Assembly: GCF_002803065.1 (NCBI RefSeq)
Contig: NZ_NNBL01000018.1
Span: 62,001-126,000, forward strand
DNA: 64,000 nucleotides
Direction: 5' to 3'
Source: Streptomyces sp. CB01635
GTDB taxonomy: Bacteria > Actinomycetota > Actinomycetes > Streptomycetales > Streptomycetaceae
Below are positions 9,301 to 16,698 of the stretch, piece after piece; position 1 is the stretch's first letter; each line of letters starts with the position of its first letter. Below the pieces are notes generated by a model that saw only the letters and a program-made list of their open reading frames with translations, had not been told where the DNA came from and did not search any database. Made by a program: the position numbers and the translations under genes.

Positions 9301-11477
9301 TCGCCCGCGTGCAGGGGGCGCGCGCCGGTGCTGCGGCCGCCGTCCGGCAGGGGCAGGGAGGCGTCCAGGGTGTGTGCGCGCCACTGGGTGGCGGACTCGC
9401 CGCCGAGGTGGAAGATGTCGGCGGGGCGCGAGGACCAGTACGCGCGCTGCTTGCCCTCGTGCCACCAGGTGACGAGCAGTTCACCGCCGGTGAAGCGGAA
9501 GGCGGGCTGCCGCCAGTGGTCGGGCTTGCCGGGGATGCGCAGGTCGTGTTCGAGGAGGATGCCGTCGGGTCCCGCGACGACGGCCTTGTCCCGGTGGGCG
9601 ACGATCAGCGCGGGCCAGGCCTCCTGGACAGTGAGCCCGTCGCCGTGGCGCTGTTCGGGTACGGGCCCGAGCAGTTCCATGGCCTCTTCGAGCGCGGGCC
9701 AGCCCAGTTCGTCGACGATGCCCGCGCGCAGGGTGCGGCCGAGGTTGCCGCTGAGATCGTGGGCGCGGACGCGGGCGACGGCCCCCGGCGCGACGTCCGC
9801 CGCGACCGACCGGAAGCGCCGGAGGCGCTGGAGCGCGGCGCGGGCGCCGGGCAGACCCGCCGCCGCCGTGAACGCGTCGGCCTGTTCGGTGAGCCATTCG
9901 GCCAGCAGCGGGCGAAGCACCGGGTGCTCGGCGACAGCGATGGTCTTGCGACTGCCCACGCTGCGGTGGGAGTTGCCGCCGATCGCCTCCTTGAGCAGCG
10001 GCCTGAACCGCGCGTCGGCGGCCACCGCGGCGAGATCGCCGCGGCCTGTGTCCGGTCCGCCGAACCAGTCGTCGAGGCCGATCCCGTGGCCGTCCGTGCG
10101 GGGCGCGGGATCCACCACAGCGACACCCGACGCGAGGCACACGTCGATGAGGTCCAGGTCGGCCCAGCTGCGCCAGCCGCGCCCGCGGAACAGGTCGACC
10201 GGCCGCCCCTCGGCGCGCAGGCGGGCCGCCATGCGCTCCACCAGGTCGTACGTCATCGGGGAGCGGCGCACCCCGCGCCAGCCGCCCTTCAGGTGGGTGG
10301 ACCAGCGCGACAGCCAGTCCCCCGCGTCGACGGCCGCGTCCGGGGCCGGGTCGGTGAGGAGCTGTTCGGCGCCGGTCTCGGCGAGCAGCTCCAGCCAGTC
10401 GCCCTCGGAGCCGTTGTCGTGTCCGTACCCCGTCGGCATGATCTCCAGGAGCCGCTTACGGACGGCCGGTTCCTGCGCCGCGAGGACCAGGAGGGTGGGC
10501 CGGTACGCCGTCCAGAACGTGCCGGGTGCGCGTACGACCGCTGGGGAGGCCAGCAGGTCGGCGAGCAGCCGGCACTCCTCCTCGACCCGGTCAAGGTCCG
10601 CGGCCCTGATGAGCTTGCGGGCGTCCTGCGGCAGGGCCGCGTACGGCGGCATCCCGGCACCGCACCGCTCGACGACGAGCCTGCGGTACTGCTCCCAGGC
10701 CGCCTGCGGTGCCAGACGCTGCGTCAGGTCCCGTACATGGTCCTTGAGCGCCTTGACGGTGAGCGCCCCGGCGAAGGCGAATTCGAGGAACACCGCACGC
10801 TGCCGCTGCTCGTCCACGTCGAGGCTGTGGACGCGCTCGGCCTCGCGTGCCTTGCCGAAGAGGGCGGCCCCGTAGGTGGTGTTCTCGTGCCGGAGGAAGG
10901 CGCGGCCCGCCTCCTCGTAGTACGTGGGCAGGAAGTGCGGGACGGAGCGGCCGAGGCGCTCGCCGAGCTCCTCGAACCCGTCCTTGGCGGCGCCCGCGCG
11001 GGTCTTGGCCATGCGAGCGAGGCGCTCGACGTCCTTGACGAGGGCGAGGGCGTGGTGCCCGTTGTCCGGGTCGTTCACCAGGGCCCAGGCGGGGAAGCCG
11101 AGGGTTTCGCGGCGTACCTGGCCGAGCCCGTCACGGACGCTCTCGCGCCGCAGCCCGAGGAAGTCCAGGGCGAGGTCCTCGGCGTCGCCGAGCGTGCCGG
11201 GCACGAGGCGGACGACCGCGCGCCCTTCAAGAACGGGGTGGGTGTACGCGCGGGCCGTCAGGTCGTCGGCGTCCTCACCGCGGTGTGCGCCCGGGAGCAG
11301 GACGGCGCCCGCCTCCAGGAGCGCTCCCGTGTCCACCGTGCCGTCACCCGTGCTCATCGTGCCCCGCTCCCCTGCCGCCTCGCCCACCGAACCCACCGAA
11401 CCCGCTGTGCTGGTCGTGCCTGCCGCGCCCGAACCCGCACCCAGACCCGCGCCCGCGCCGCTCACCGCCGTGCTCAC
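6303..11477 (-). CDS. Very large uncharacterised protein of the MoxR-vWA operon
   Basis: The frame encodes up to 1,724 residues from a GTG at 11477 that overlaps the TGA of the DUF4132 gene (GTGA). An ATG at 11357 (residue 41, MSTGDGTV) has a better ribosome site (GGGGAGCGGGG) and would remove a Gly/Ala/Ser-rich leader, so either start is possible. I recognise no catalytic motif. The sequence is a long run of Trp-, Arg- and Leu-rich helical segments, with a probable beta-rich middle (about 650-900) and no transmembrane or signal segment. Homologues in Streptomyces are, from memory, annotated only as hypothetical or DNA-binding. Position between DUF4132 and MoxR suggests it is the substrate, scaffold or effector of the ATPase machine. 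That is inference from context only. Confidence 0.85.
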   Translation of the reverse strand: MSTAVSGAGAGLGAGSGAAGTTSTAGSVGSVGEAAGERGTMSTGDGTVDTGALLEAGAVLLPGAHRGEDADDLTARAYTHPVLEGRAVVRLVPGTLGDAEDLALDFLGLRRESVRDGLGQVRRETLGFPAWALVNDPDNGHHALALVKDVERLARMAKTRAGAAKDGFEELGERLGRSVPHFLPTYYEEAGRAFLRHENTTYGAALFGKAREAERVHSLDVDEQRQRAVFLEFAFAGALTVKALKDHVRDLTQRLAPQAAWEQYRRLVVERCGAGMPPYAALPQDARKLIRAADLDRVEEECRLLADLLASPAVVRAPGTFWTAYRPTLLVLAAQEPAVRKRLLEIMPTGYGHDNGSEGDWLELLAETGAEQLLTDPAPDAAVDAGDWLSRWSTHLKGGWRGVRRSPMTYDLVERMAARLRAEGRPVDLFRGRGWRSWADLDLIDVCLASGVAVVDPAPRTDGHGIGLDDWFGGPDTGRGDLAAVAADARFRPLLKEAIGGNSHRSVGSRKTIAVAEHPVLRPLLAEWLTEQADAFTAAAGLPGARAALQRLRRFRSVAADVAPGAVARVRAHDLSGNLGRTLRAGIVDELGWPALEEAMELLGPVPEQRHGDGLTVQEAWPALIVAHRDKAVVAGPDGILLEHDLRIPGKPDHWRQPAFRFTGGELLVTWWHEGKQRAYWSSRPADIFHLGGESATQWRAHTLDASLPLPDGGRSTGARPLHAGDTALPKEHRVSGDGVNHWRLRTTSTTSTWIEYDPATGATGRASLPPLLAGAVRDGGRLRHADCQVLPLQAGLENSPLGTDGAVLGRWVRGDGARDGAEERLTAGTPDGREVALPARFTSGRTPVPLGALRLPGGAAPVLALDGNELGLYGDGAGPADGSFGDTVMSRAGAQYAAGTPLVPPTSFWHAMRARDEDGSKALRAFADEQAAALADEAAAALARHRRKTTGEARTALMDEQRQAASDRFDRDLLAATERALPAIGHPSLQAGVGAITLAMVQLRESVAEFTDPQAVAARPVAARRQEMFHDFSPSDGDDRTLLSAIRGVLGHTVFGNWSADTWSTLRQIKSVGHLIAGKAAEGTPLPSGHDLATLSGGWTTDELTIPSCTSTWLRVLQHLPALAYRATVPGLDETDRSALLHLLDAVAEGALTDPGRQLRSVELGEKGAYRPRPGQVLRLGDRTVAILAAARRRGHDDGVDWLALDHDPSGEFKPVAHFTTREAQRIPGTLAGDRIASLAALVRERGATPWHAENATALAAAPGCGPVQAELLLAGRPSGVLADDVGTAECQARSGLTRTQVEAGHDRLTALTWQGRVDVVAALLPETAADLWETGPAVEAAREVWTKRFGALVRFPEDVEISLNGVSTIGNAEAVLNPLHTPWLSRTTVQRLDTDGRLTGDDPTAVPHVRDLVPAVSALGALAYGLPYGHPLRAALPAALDALRTRLADPELLLQLGLDWTEKGDATAPELRKAHGMPETGGAGADGLTRVGEAFVVHPWHQQEAVLLRPAALTGPDDPALGLIEGLTGSRADAPLRAIRAVLGEGLRRAVSAGVPGVDGQVGGPEPDLEGYAQDPTRGVPGLVTEVAETHAIGEDAAALYLQLLALPDPSDRNSTRWTGWKPARMKRARAELAATALVVEAKRARAGRGLFLPGAWLALKAPALPVESWKQALYDIPGNTATVPLLPVPELFTRAWERVRAGDVPAFEELTTRATRKGRRR

Positions 11478-12322
11478 GCCACCTGCTCCCCGTCCTCGAG
11501 CTCGCGGCCCGCATAGAGGGCGGCGGCCATGCGCATGCCCTCCGACCAGGCCACCGGCCCGACTTCACCGAGGGCGATGGCCTGTCCCGCCTCGGTGGTC
11601 CAGGTGAGCGGCCCGGTCTCGGTCTCGGCGTAGCCCTCGTAGTCGCCGATCCAGACCCGGGCCTCCACCGTGCGCCCGGCCTCCAGCACGGGCTGGACGG
11701 CGTGGCCGCCGCGCACGCGGTAGCCGAGGGACGTGGCGCGGCCGGCGAGGAAGCGGAGCTCCTTGAAGGTGCCGCCCTCGTAGTCGTCGACGGCCTGCGC
11801 GGCCGGGTCGCGGCCGGCGCCGCGTGTCCAGATCTCGCGGAACAGCTGCTGGACGCCCTGGTCGACCCCCAACTCGACGGCGAACTCGCGCAGTTCGCCG
11901 AGGTCGTCCAGGAGGACCGGGTGGGGAATGCTGATCTGCCGCGGGCGGATGCGCACGGTGTCCCCGTCGAGGTCGACGAGGCCGATGCCGCGCTCGGGGT
12001 CGGCGTCGCGCAGGAACCCGGCGACCTCGCCGTCGTCGCCGGTGACGACCAGGTCCTTCAGGGCCGCTCGCCAGGCCGGGTCGGGCCAGACCTCGGCGAG
12101 CACCGCGGCCGGTACGGGAAGGGAGCGGGTCATCCAGCGCTCGGCGCGCTCCCGGCAGTCGCGCTCGTGGCGCTCCAGCCACTCGGTGAGCTGCCGGAGC
12201 CCGATGACGGCCTGCTCGTCGGCGATCTTCGGCGGCACCGACTTCAGGAGCCGCCCCTTGCCGTTGCGGCAGACGACCTTGCCGCCGTCGTCCAGGGCGA
12301 CTTCATAGTCACCCGCGCGCAT
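11474..12322 (-). CDS. DUF4132 domain protein
   Basis: I place the start at the ATG at 12322 (MRAGDYEVALDDGG), giving 282 residues, because GGGGTGG lies just upstream; an open extension to 12403 has no ribosome site. The segment WLERHERDC...RWMTRSLPVP...VWPDPAWR and the following strand-rich half match the DUF4132 pattern known from E. coli YehI-type proteins, there usually fused to a WGR domain. Here the domain stands alone. The biochemical role of DUF4132 is not established to my knowledge. It is the first gene of the minus-strand operon and is translationally coupled to the 1,724-residue gene, so the two products probably work together. Confidence 0.75.
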   Translation of the reverse strand: MRAGDYEVALDDGGKVVCRNGKGRLLKSVPPKIADEQAVIGLRQLTEWLERHERDCRERAERWMTRSLPVPAAVLAEVWPDPAWRAALKDLVVTGDDGEVAGFLRDADPERGIGLVDLDGDTVRIRPRQISIPHPVLLDDLGELREFAVELGVDQGVQQLFREIWTRGAGRDPAAQAVDDYEGGTFKELRFLAGRATSLGYRVRGGHAVQPVLEAGRTVEARVWIGDYEGYAETETGPLTWTTEAGQAIALGEVGPVAWSEGMRMAAALYAGRELEDGEQVA

Positions 12323-12478
12323 CCACCCCACCACTGCCTCCCCGACAGCCGATTTTCCGTGCCCAGATGTCGACCACCGGTCGTGGGCGCGCGCCGAAGG
12401 CACGCGTCACGAGCACCGGTTGTGAGCCGGCGTTGATCAACTGCCGGAAACTTTAGGGGGAGCCACTGACAACGCAGC
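12323..12478 (-). promoter_or_regulatory. Presumed promoter region of the MoxR-vWA operon
   Basis: This gap lies between the first gene of the operon and the argH terminator, so it should hold the operon promoter. I see a perfect 10-bp palindrome, GTTGATCAAC (12432-12441), and a CCGG-flanked motif just beside it, but no convincing -35/-10 pair. Confidence 0.3.
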
Positions 12479-12508
12479 GCGGCCCGGCCCCCTGAAGGGC
12501 CGGGCCGC
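12479..12508 (-). terminator. argH terminator
   Basis: A perfect 12-bp GC stem (12479-12490 with 12497-12508) encloses a 6-nt loop and lies 12 nt past the argH stop. There is no U-run, as is common in Streptomyces. Confidence 0.85.
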
Positions 12509-12520
12509 ACAAGAGGCAGG

Positions 12521-13948
12521 TCAGGACTTGGCTTCGGCCCATGCGCGCTGCACGGCGAGGTCGTCCTTCACCTCGGCGAGCTGCACCGCGACGGCCGAAG
12601 GAGCGGTGCCGCCCCGGCCGCCCCGCGAGGCGAGCGCGCCCTGCACGTTGAGGACGGTGCGCACCTCGGGCGTGAGGTGCTCGGAGATCTTCGCGAACTG
12701 GTCGTCCGTCAGCTGGTCGAGCTCGATGCCGTGCTGCTCGCACTCCTTGACGCACTCGCCGGCGACCTCGTGCGCGACGCGGAACGGCACGCCCTGCTTG
12801 ACGAGCCATTCGGCGATGTCGGTGGCGAGCGAGAAGCCGGCCGGGGCGAGCTCCTCCATCCGCTCCCGGTTGACCGTGAGCGTGGCCATCATGCCGGTGA
12901 ACGCGGGCAGCAGGACCTCGAGCTGGTCGCAGGAGTCGAAGACCGGCTCCTTGTCCTCCTGGAGGTCGCGGTTGTACGCGAGCGGGAGGGCCTTGAGCGT
13001 GGCCATCAGGCCGGTCAGATTGCCGATCAGGCGGCCGGACTTGCCGCGGGCGAGCTCGGCAATGTCCGGGTTCTTCTTCTGCGGCATGATCGAGGAGCCG
13101 GTGGAGAAGGCGTCGTGGAGAGTGACGAAGGAGAACTCCTTCGTGTTCCAGATGATGATCTCCTCGGCGATGCGCGAGAGGTTCACGCCGATCATCGCGG
13201 TGATGAAGGCGAACTCCGCGACGAAGTCCCGCGACGCGGTGCCGTCGATGGAGTTGGCGGCCGAGCCGTGCTCGAAGCCGAGGTCCTTCGCGACAGCCTC
13301 CGGGTCGAGGCCGAGCGACGAACCTGCCAGGGCGCCGGAGCCGTACGGCGAGACCGCCGTACGCTCGTCCCACTGCCGCAGCCGCTCGGCGTCCCGGGAC
13401 AGGGACTGGACGTGCGCGAGGACGTGGTGCGCGAACAGGACCGGCTGGGCGTGCTGGAGGTGCGTACGGCCGGGCATGGCGACGTCGGCGTGCGCCTCGG
13501 CGAGGCCGACGAGCGCGTCCTGGAGGTCGGTGACGAGGCCGCCGATGACGCGCGCGTGGTCACGCAGGTACATCCGGAAGAGCGTGGCGACCTGGTCGTT
13601 GCGGGACCGGCCGGCGCGCAGCTTGCCGCCGAGGTCGACGCCGAGGCGCTCCAGCAGGCCGCGCTCCAGCGCCGTGTGGACGTCCTCGTCGGCGATCGTC
13701 CCGACGAACGAGCCGTCCGCCACGTCCGCTTCGAGCTGGTCGAGGCCGGCGAGCATGCGGGTCAGCTCGTCCTCGGTGAGCAGGCCCGCCTTGTGCAGCA
13801 CGCGCGCGTGGGCGCGGGAGCCGGCGATGTCGTACGGCGCCAGGCGCCAGTCGAAGTGGACCGAGGCGGAGAGTTTCGCCAGGGCCTCGGCGGGGCCGTC
13901 GGCGAACCGGCCGCCCCAGAGGCGGACATCGCCGGTGTTGCTGCTCAC
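12521..13948 (-). CDS. argH: Argininosuccinate lyase
   Basis: ArgH cleaves argininosuccinate to arginine and fumarate, the last step of arginine synthesis, as a cytosolic homotetramer. The 475 residues match the usual family length. The fumarase-superfamily signature GSSIMPQKKNPD is at 284-295, with RSRNDQ at 114-119 and the TH pair at 162-163. The GTG start at 13948 is preceded by AGGAGC. The gene is monocistronic here, driven by an ArgR-type promoter about 140 bp upstream, with 17 leftover codons of argG between promoter and start. It lies 2.7 kb from argR, separated by plus-strand genes unrelated to arginine. Confidence 0.98.
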   Translation of the reverse strand: MSSNTGDVRLWGGRFADGPAEALAKLSASVHFDWRLAPYDIAGSRAHARVLHKAGLLTEDELTRMLAGLDQLEADVADGSFVGTIADEDVHTALERGLLERLGVDLGGKLRAGRSRNDQVATLFRMYLRDHARVIGGLVTDLQDALVGLAEAHADVAMPGRTHLQHAQPVLFAHHVLAHVQSLSRDAERLRQWDERTAVSPYGSGALAGSSLGLDPEAVAKDLGFEHGSAANSIDGTASRDFVAEFAFITAMIGVNLSRIAEEIIIWNTKEFSFVTLHDAFSTGSSIMPQKKNPDIAELARGKSGRLIGNLTGLMATLKALPLAYNRDLQEDKEPVFDSCDQLEVLLPAFTGMMATLTVNRERMEELAPAGFSLATDIAEWLVKQGVPFRVAHEVAGECVKECEQHGIELDQLTDDQFAKISEHLTPEVRTVLNVQGALASRGGRGGTAPSAVAVQLAEVKDDLAVQRAWAEAKS

Positions 13949-14020
13949 GGTTGCTCCTAGATGTGCGGTGACGCGGGGCGGGTTTTCTCTTCCCCGTCCC
14001 GCCCCTTCCCGTAACGGGTA

Positions 14021-14074
14021 TCAGGCGAGGTCGCGCTTCGCCGCGCTCTTCGAGGACAGGGCGAAGACGTCGAT
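14021..14074 (-). pseudogene. argG: 3'-terminal remnant of argG
   Basis: Seventeen codons plus a TGA read IDVFALSSKSAAKRDLA. This closely resembles the C-terminus of actinobacterial argininosuccinate synthase; from memory M. tuberculosis ArgG ends in GLSSKLAARRDLR and Streptomyces forms end near SLSSKIAAKRDLA. Nothing of the remaining roughly 380 codons is present upstream, where the sequence turns directly into the ARG-box promoter. It fits a deletion that removed argG but kept its promoter and its last codons in front of argH. The short frame can be extended to an ATG at 14086, but that lies at or before the predicted transcription start. Confidence 0.75.
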
Positions 14075-14080
14075 GACGTC

Positions 14081-14112
14081 ATGCATGAGTATGCATTGGA
14101 CTGCATGATTCG
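14081..14112 (-). promoter_or_regulatory. ARG boxes upstream of argH
   Basis: ATGCATGAGTATGCAT (14081-14096) is an almost perfect palindromic ARG box. A second half-site, TGCATGATTCG, follows at 14102-14112. Both overlap the -10 and spacer of the argH promoter, so arginine-bound ArgR should repress it. The neighbouring argR supplies the regulator. Confidence 0.8.
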
Positions 14113-14116
14113 TCAA
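14088..14116 (-). promoter_or_regulatory. argH promoter
   Basis: On the minus strand TTGACG (14116-14111) is followed, after 17 nt, by CATACT (14093-14088), a good vegetative promoter. Predicted transcription starts near 14081 and first crosses the argG remnant, then argH. Confidence 0.75.
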
Positions 14117-14201
14117 TCGACCCCCGAATCGAGCTCTCCACGGACCGAGACGCGCGAAATTCTTAGACAGGCGAACGATCTCGGGTCGATAATCCAGAAC
14201 C

Positions 14202-14789
14202 ATGGGAAAGACCTACGAACGCATAGACGGCAGGCTGCGCACCTTCATCGAGGCGCAGCCCATGTTCTTCACCGCGACGGCCCCCCTCTCCGAAGGCGGC
14301 ACGGTGAACCTCTCCCCCAAGGGGCTGACCGGATCCTTCGCCGTGCTCGACGAGCGGACCGTCGCCTATCTCGACTTCGCCGGAAGCACCGCCGAGACCA
14401 TCGCGCACCTGCGCGAGAACGGCCGCATCACCCTCATGTGGTGCGCCTTCCAGGGCCCTCCGAACATCGTCCGGGTGCACGGCCACGGCGAACCTGTCTT
14501 CCGTGACGACGCCAGGTTCAAGGAGCTGCTCGAACACTTCCCCCATATCGACCCGACCCGGCACGGCCTGCGCGCGATCATCGTCGTCACAGCCGAGCTC
14601 GTCCGCGACAGCTGCGGATACGCGGTCCCCTTCATGTCGTACGACGCGGACCGCGATCTGCACGGGAAGCGCTTCGCGCGTGAGGACGACGCCTCCCTGA
14701 GCGAGTACTTCAAGAAGAAGGAACACATCGAGCACAGCATCGACGGACTTCCGGGGCTGCCGCTTCCGCTGCCTCCGACTACCGTCTGA
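14202..14789 (+). CDS. Pyridoxamine-5'-phosphate-oxidase-family (PPOX) protein
   Basis: The protein has 195 residues. The segment NLSPKGLTGSFAVLDE and the following YLDFAGSTAETIAHLRENGR belong to the split-barrel flavin-binding PPOX family, which includes many small FMN- or F420-dependent oxidoreductases; the substrate cannot be read from the sequence. The ATG at 14202 has no ribosome site. GATAAT at 14189-14194 places a likely transcription start at or next to the ATG, so the mRNA may be leaderless, which is common in Streptomyces. It is the first of three plus-strand genes filling the gap between argR and argH, and the L,D-transpeptidase gene follows after 3 nt. Confidence 0.85.
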   Translation: MGKTYERIDGRLRTFIEAQPMFFTATAPLSEGGTVNLSPKGLTGSFAVLDERTVAYLDFAGSTAETIAHLRENGRITLMWCAFQGPPNIVRVHGHGEPVFRDDARFKELLEHFPHIDPTRHGLRAIIVVTAELVRDSCGYAVPFMSYDADRDLHGKRFAREDDASLSEYFKKKEHIEHSIDGLPGLPLPLPPTTV

Positions 14790-14792
14790 CAC

Positions 14793-15503
14793 ATGCGTTC
14801 ACGATCCGTCACCATCGCGTCCCTGGCCGCGACGACCGCCCTGCTGATCCTGGGTGCGGCACCGCCCGGCGGGCCCGCGCCGCTGCCCGCGCGGATGGCC
14901 GACACGGGCGGCGGCTCCCAGCTCGTCACCGCACAGGCCGCGCGCACGGGCTCCACCACAGGCACCGTCACCTGGTGGGACCGGCGCGACGGGCAGTGGG
15001 TCGCGGCTGGTTCGGCGGCGGCGCGGTTCGGGTCGAAGGGCCTCGCCGACGGGGGCTCGCGCAAGCAGGGCACGTACACGACACCCACGGGTCTGTACGG
15101 CCTGCCCTACGCCTTCGGGATCGAGCCCGCGCCCATCGGCACGGCCACCGCCTACCGGCGCGTGCACCAGGACTCATGGTGGTGCCAGGACAACGACTCA
15201 CGGTCCTACAACCGCTGGACCGAGCCGCGCCCGGCCGACTGCCGCGCCGCCGAGTCCGAACACCTCGTGTCGTACGCGACCCAGTACGCACACGCCTTCG
15301 TCATCGCCTACAACTACGACAAGCCGGTGCACGGCCGCGGAGCGGGGATCTTCCTGCACGTGAACGGGCGCGGGGCGACGGCCGGGTGCGTGTCGGTCCC
15401 GGCGGACGCGATGCGGCGCATCCTGCGCTGGGCCGAGCCCGGCCGGCGACCGCACATCGCAATCGGGACGGCGAGCGGCCCGACGGCGATCACGAACTAC
15501 TGA
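14793..15503 (+). CDS. Secreted L,D-transpeptidase-family (YkuD) protein
   Basis: The protein has 236 residues with an N-terminal signal peptide (MRSRSVTIAS then a hydrophobic run to about 24). The C-terminal half holds the YkuD catalytic pattern FLHVNGRGATAGCVSVP with H189 and the nucleophile C199. L,D-transpeptidases form 3-3 peptidoglycan crosslinks or attach proteins to the wall, outside the membrane. The size and the WWCQDNDSRSYNRW segment fit the single-domain YkuD-like proteins of actinomycetes, some of which may only bind or trim peptidoglycan. The start lies 3 nt after the PPOX gene and lacks a clear ribosome site. Confidence 0.88.
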   Translation: MRSRSVTIASLAATTALLILGAAPPGGPAPLPARMADTGGGSQLVTAQAARTGSTTGTVTWWDRRDGQWVAAGSAAARFGSKGLADGGSRKQGTYTTPTGLYGLPYAFGIEPAPIGTATAYRRVHQDSWWCQDNDSRSYNRWTEPRPADCRAAESEHLVSYATQYAHAFVIAYNYDKPVHGRGAGIFLHVNGRGATAGCVSVPADAMRRILRWAEPGRRPHIAIGTASGPTAITNY

Positions 15504-15629
15504 GGCGGCACCTTCGCCACTGATTGCGCCCACCCCTGAAGGCGAATGTGTGGCGATCCCATGAAGATGTAGGGACCACATAACGAGACGGGGTTGCGGG
15601 CACACCGGCCGGCGGCGTTGCATCGCCCG

Positions 15630-16610
15630 GTGCAGACCGAACAACTGACCCCTCAGCAGACCCGGCCGACGGACACCGGCAACCGCGCGGCGCGCCTGGC
15701 CGTCACCGTGTTCCCCGTACTCGTGCTCGCGGCGGGCGGTATCGGGCTCGCGCTGCCGGACGCCTTCGTGAGCTGGAAGACGAACGTCCCGTACCTGCTG
15801 GGTGTGGTGATGTTCTGCATGGGGCTCACGATGACCCCGCACGACTTCAAGGGCGTCGCGAAGCGGCCCTGGGCCGTCGGCCTCGGGCTCGTCGCGCACT
15901 ACGTGATCATGCCGGGGCTCGGCTGGCTGATAGCCAACGCCCTCGACCTGCCGCCCCAGTTGGCGGCGGGCGTGATCCTCGTGGGCTGCGCCCCCAGCGG
16001 TACGGCCTCCAACGTGGTGACCTACCTGGCGCGCGGCGACGTGGCCCTGTCCGTCTCCGTCGCCACCGTCTCGACCGTGCTCGCCCCGCTCGTCACGCCG
16101 CCGCTGACCCTGCTCCTCGCGGGCGAGTTCCTGCCCGTGGACGCGGGGTCGATGGTCACGGACATCCTCAAGACCGTGCTGCTGCCGGTCGTCGCGGGGC
16201 TCGTCGTACGCCTGGTCCTCGGCCGGTACGTCGACCGGGTGCTCGGCTTCCTGCCCTGGCTGTCGGCGCTGACGATCGCCGTCATCGTGGCCGTGGTCGT
16301 CGCGGGCAGCGCGACGGCCATCAAGTCGGCGGCCGGGCTCGTCCTGCTCGCCGTCGTCCTCCACAACGGTCTCGGCCTCGCGCTCGGTTACGGCGCCGGA
16401 AAGCTCGCCCGCCTCGGGGCGCCCGCGTCCCGCGCGATGGCGTTCGAGGTCGGCATGCAGAACTCGGGGCTCGCCGCGTCGCTCGCCACGGCCCACTTCA
16501 GCCCGCTAGCGGCGCTCCCCGCGGCGGTGTTCTCCGTGTGGCACAACGTGTCGGGCGCCCTGGTCGCGGCCTGGATGTCGTACCGGGCGCGCCGCGCCGA
16601 GCAGGCCTGA
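15630..16610 (+). CDS. Bile acid:sodium symporter family transporter
   Basis: From the GTG at 15630 the protein has 326 residues; a TTG at 15594 would add 12. It has about ten hydrophobic segments, beginning with AVTVFPVLVLAAGGIGLALP, and the BASS-family features GVVMFCMGLTMTPHDF near the N-terminus and GCAPSGTASNVVTYLARGD at the crossover helix. Bacterial members import organic anions such as pantoate or 2-keto acids with sodium; the substrate here is unknown. It ends at a strong terminator shared with the convergent argR. Confidence 0.88.
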   Translation: MQTEQLTPQQTRPTDTGNRAARLAVTVFPVLVLAAGGIGLALPDAFVSWKTNVPYLLGVVMFCMGLTMTPHDFKGVAKRPWAVGLGLVAHYVIMPGLGWLIANALDLPPQLAAGVILVGCAPSGTASNVVTYLARGDVALSVSVATVSTVLAPLVTPPLTLLLAGEFLPVDAGSMVTDILKTVLLPVVAGLVVRLVLGRYVDRVLGFLPWLSALTIAVIVAVVVAGSATAIKSAAGLVLLAVVLHNGLGLALGYGAGKLARLGAPASRAMAFEVGMQNSGLAASLATAHFSPLAALPAAVFSVWHNVSGALVAAWMSYRARRAEQA

Positions 16611-16620
16611 GAACGCGACA

Positions 16621-16661
16621 GCGCCCCGGACCACCCGTGAACAACGGGCGGTCCGGGGCGC
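16621..16661. terminator. Bidirectional terminator between the symporter gene and argR
   Basis: A 12-bp perfect outer stem (16621-16632 with 16650-16661) continues into an inner CCCGT/ACGGG stem. It lies 10 nt past the symporter stop and 37 nt past the argR stop on the other strand. Confidence 0.85.
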
Positions 16662-16698
16662 GAGCCAGAACGATTCAGCGCACGCGGATCCAGGGCAC

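Noticed and set aside
7821..11516. Plus-strand open frame of over 1,200 codons antisense to the giant protein gene
   Set aside because: Its composition (Gly/Arg/Val repeats without motifs) is what GC-rich third positions of the opposite strand produce, and the minus-strand gene is coupled to both neighbours.
14021..14203. A 60-codon minus-strand gene upstream of argH
   Set aside because: Its first two thirds run through the ARG boxes and promoter; only the last 17 codons are meaningful, as the argG remnant.
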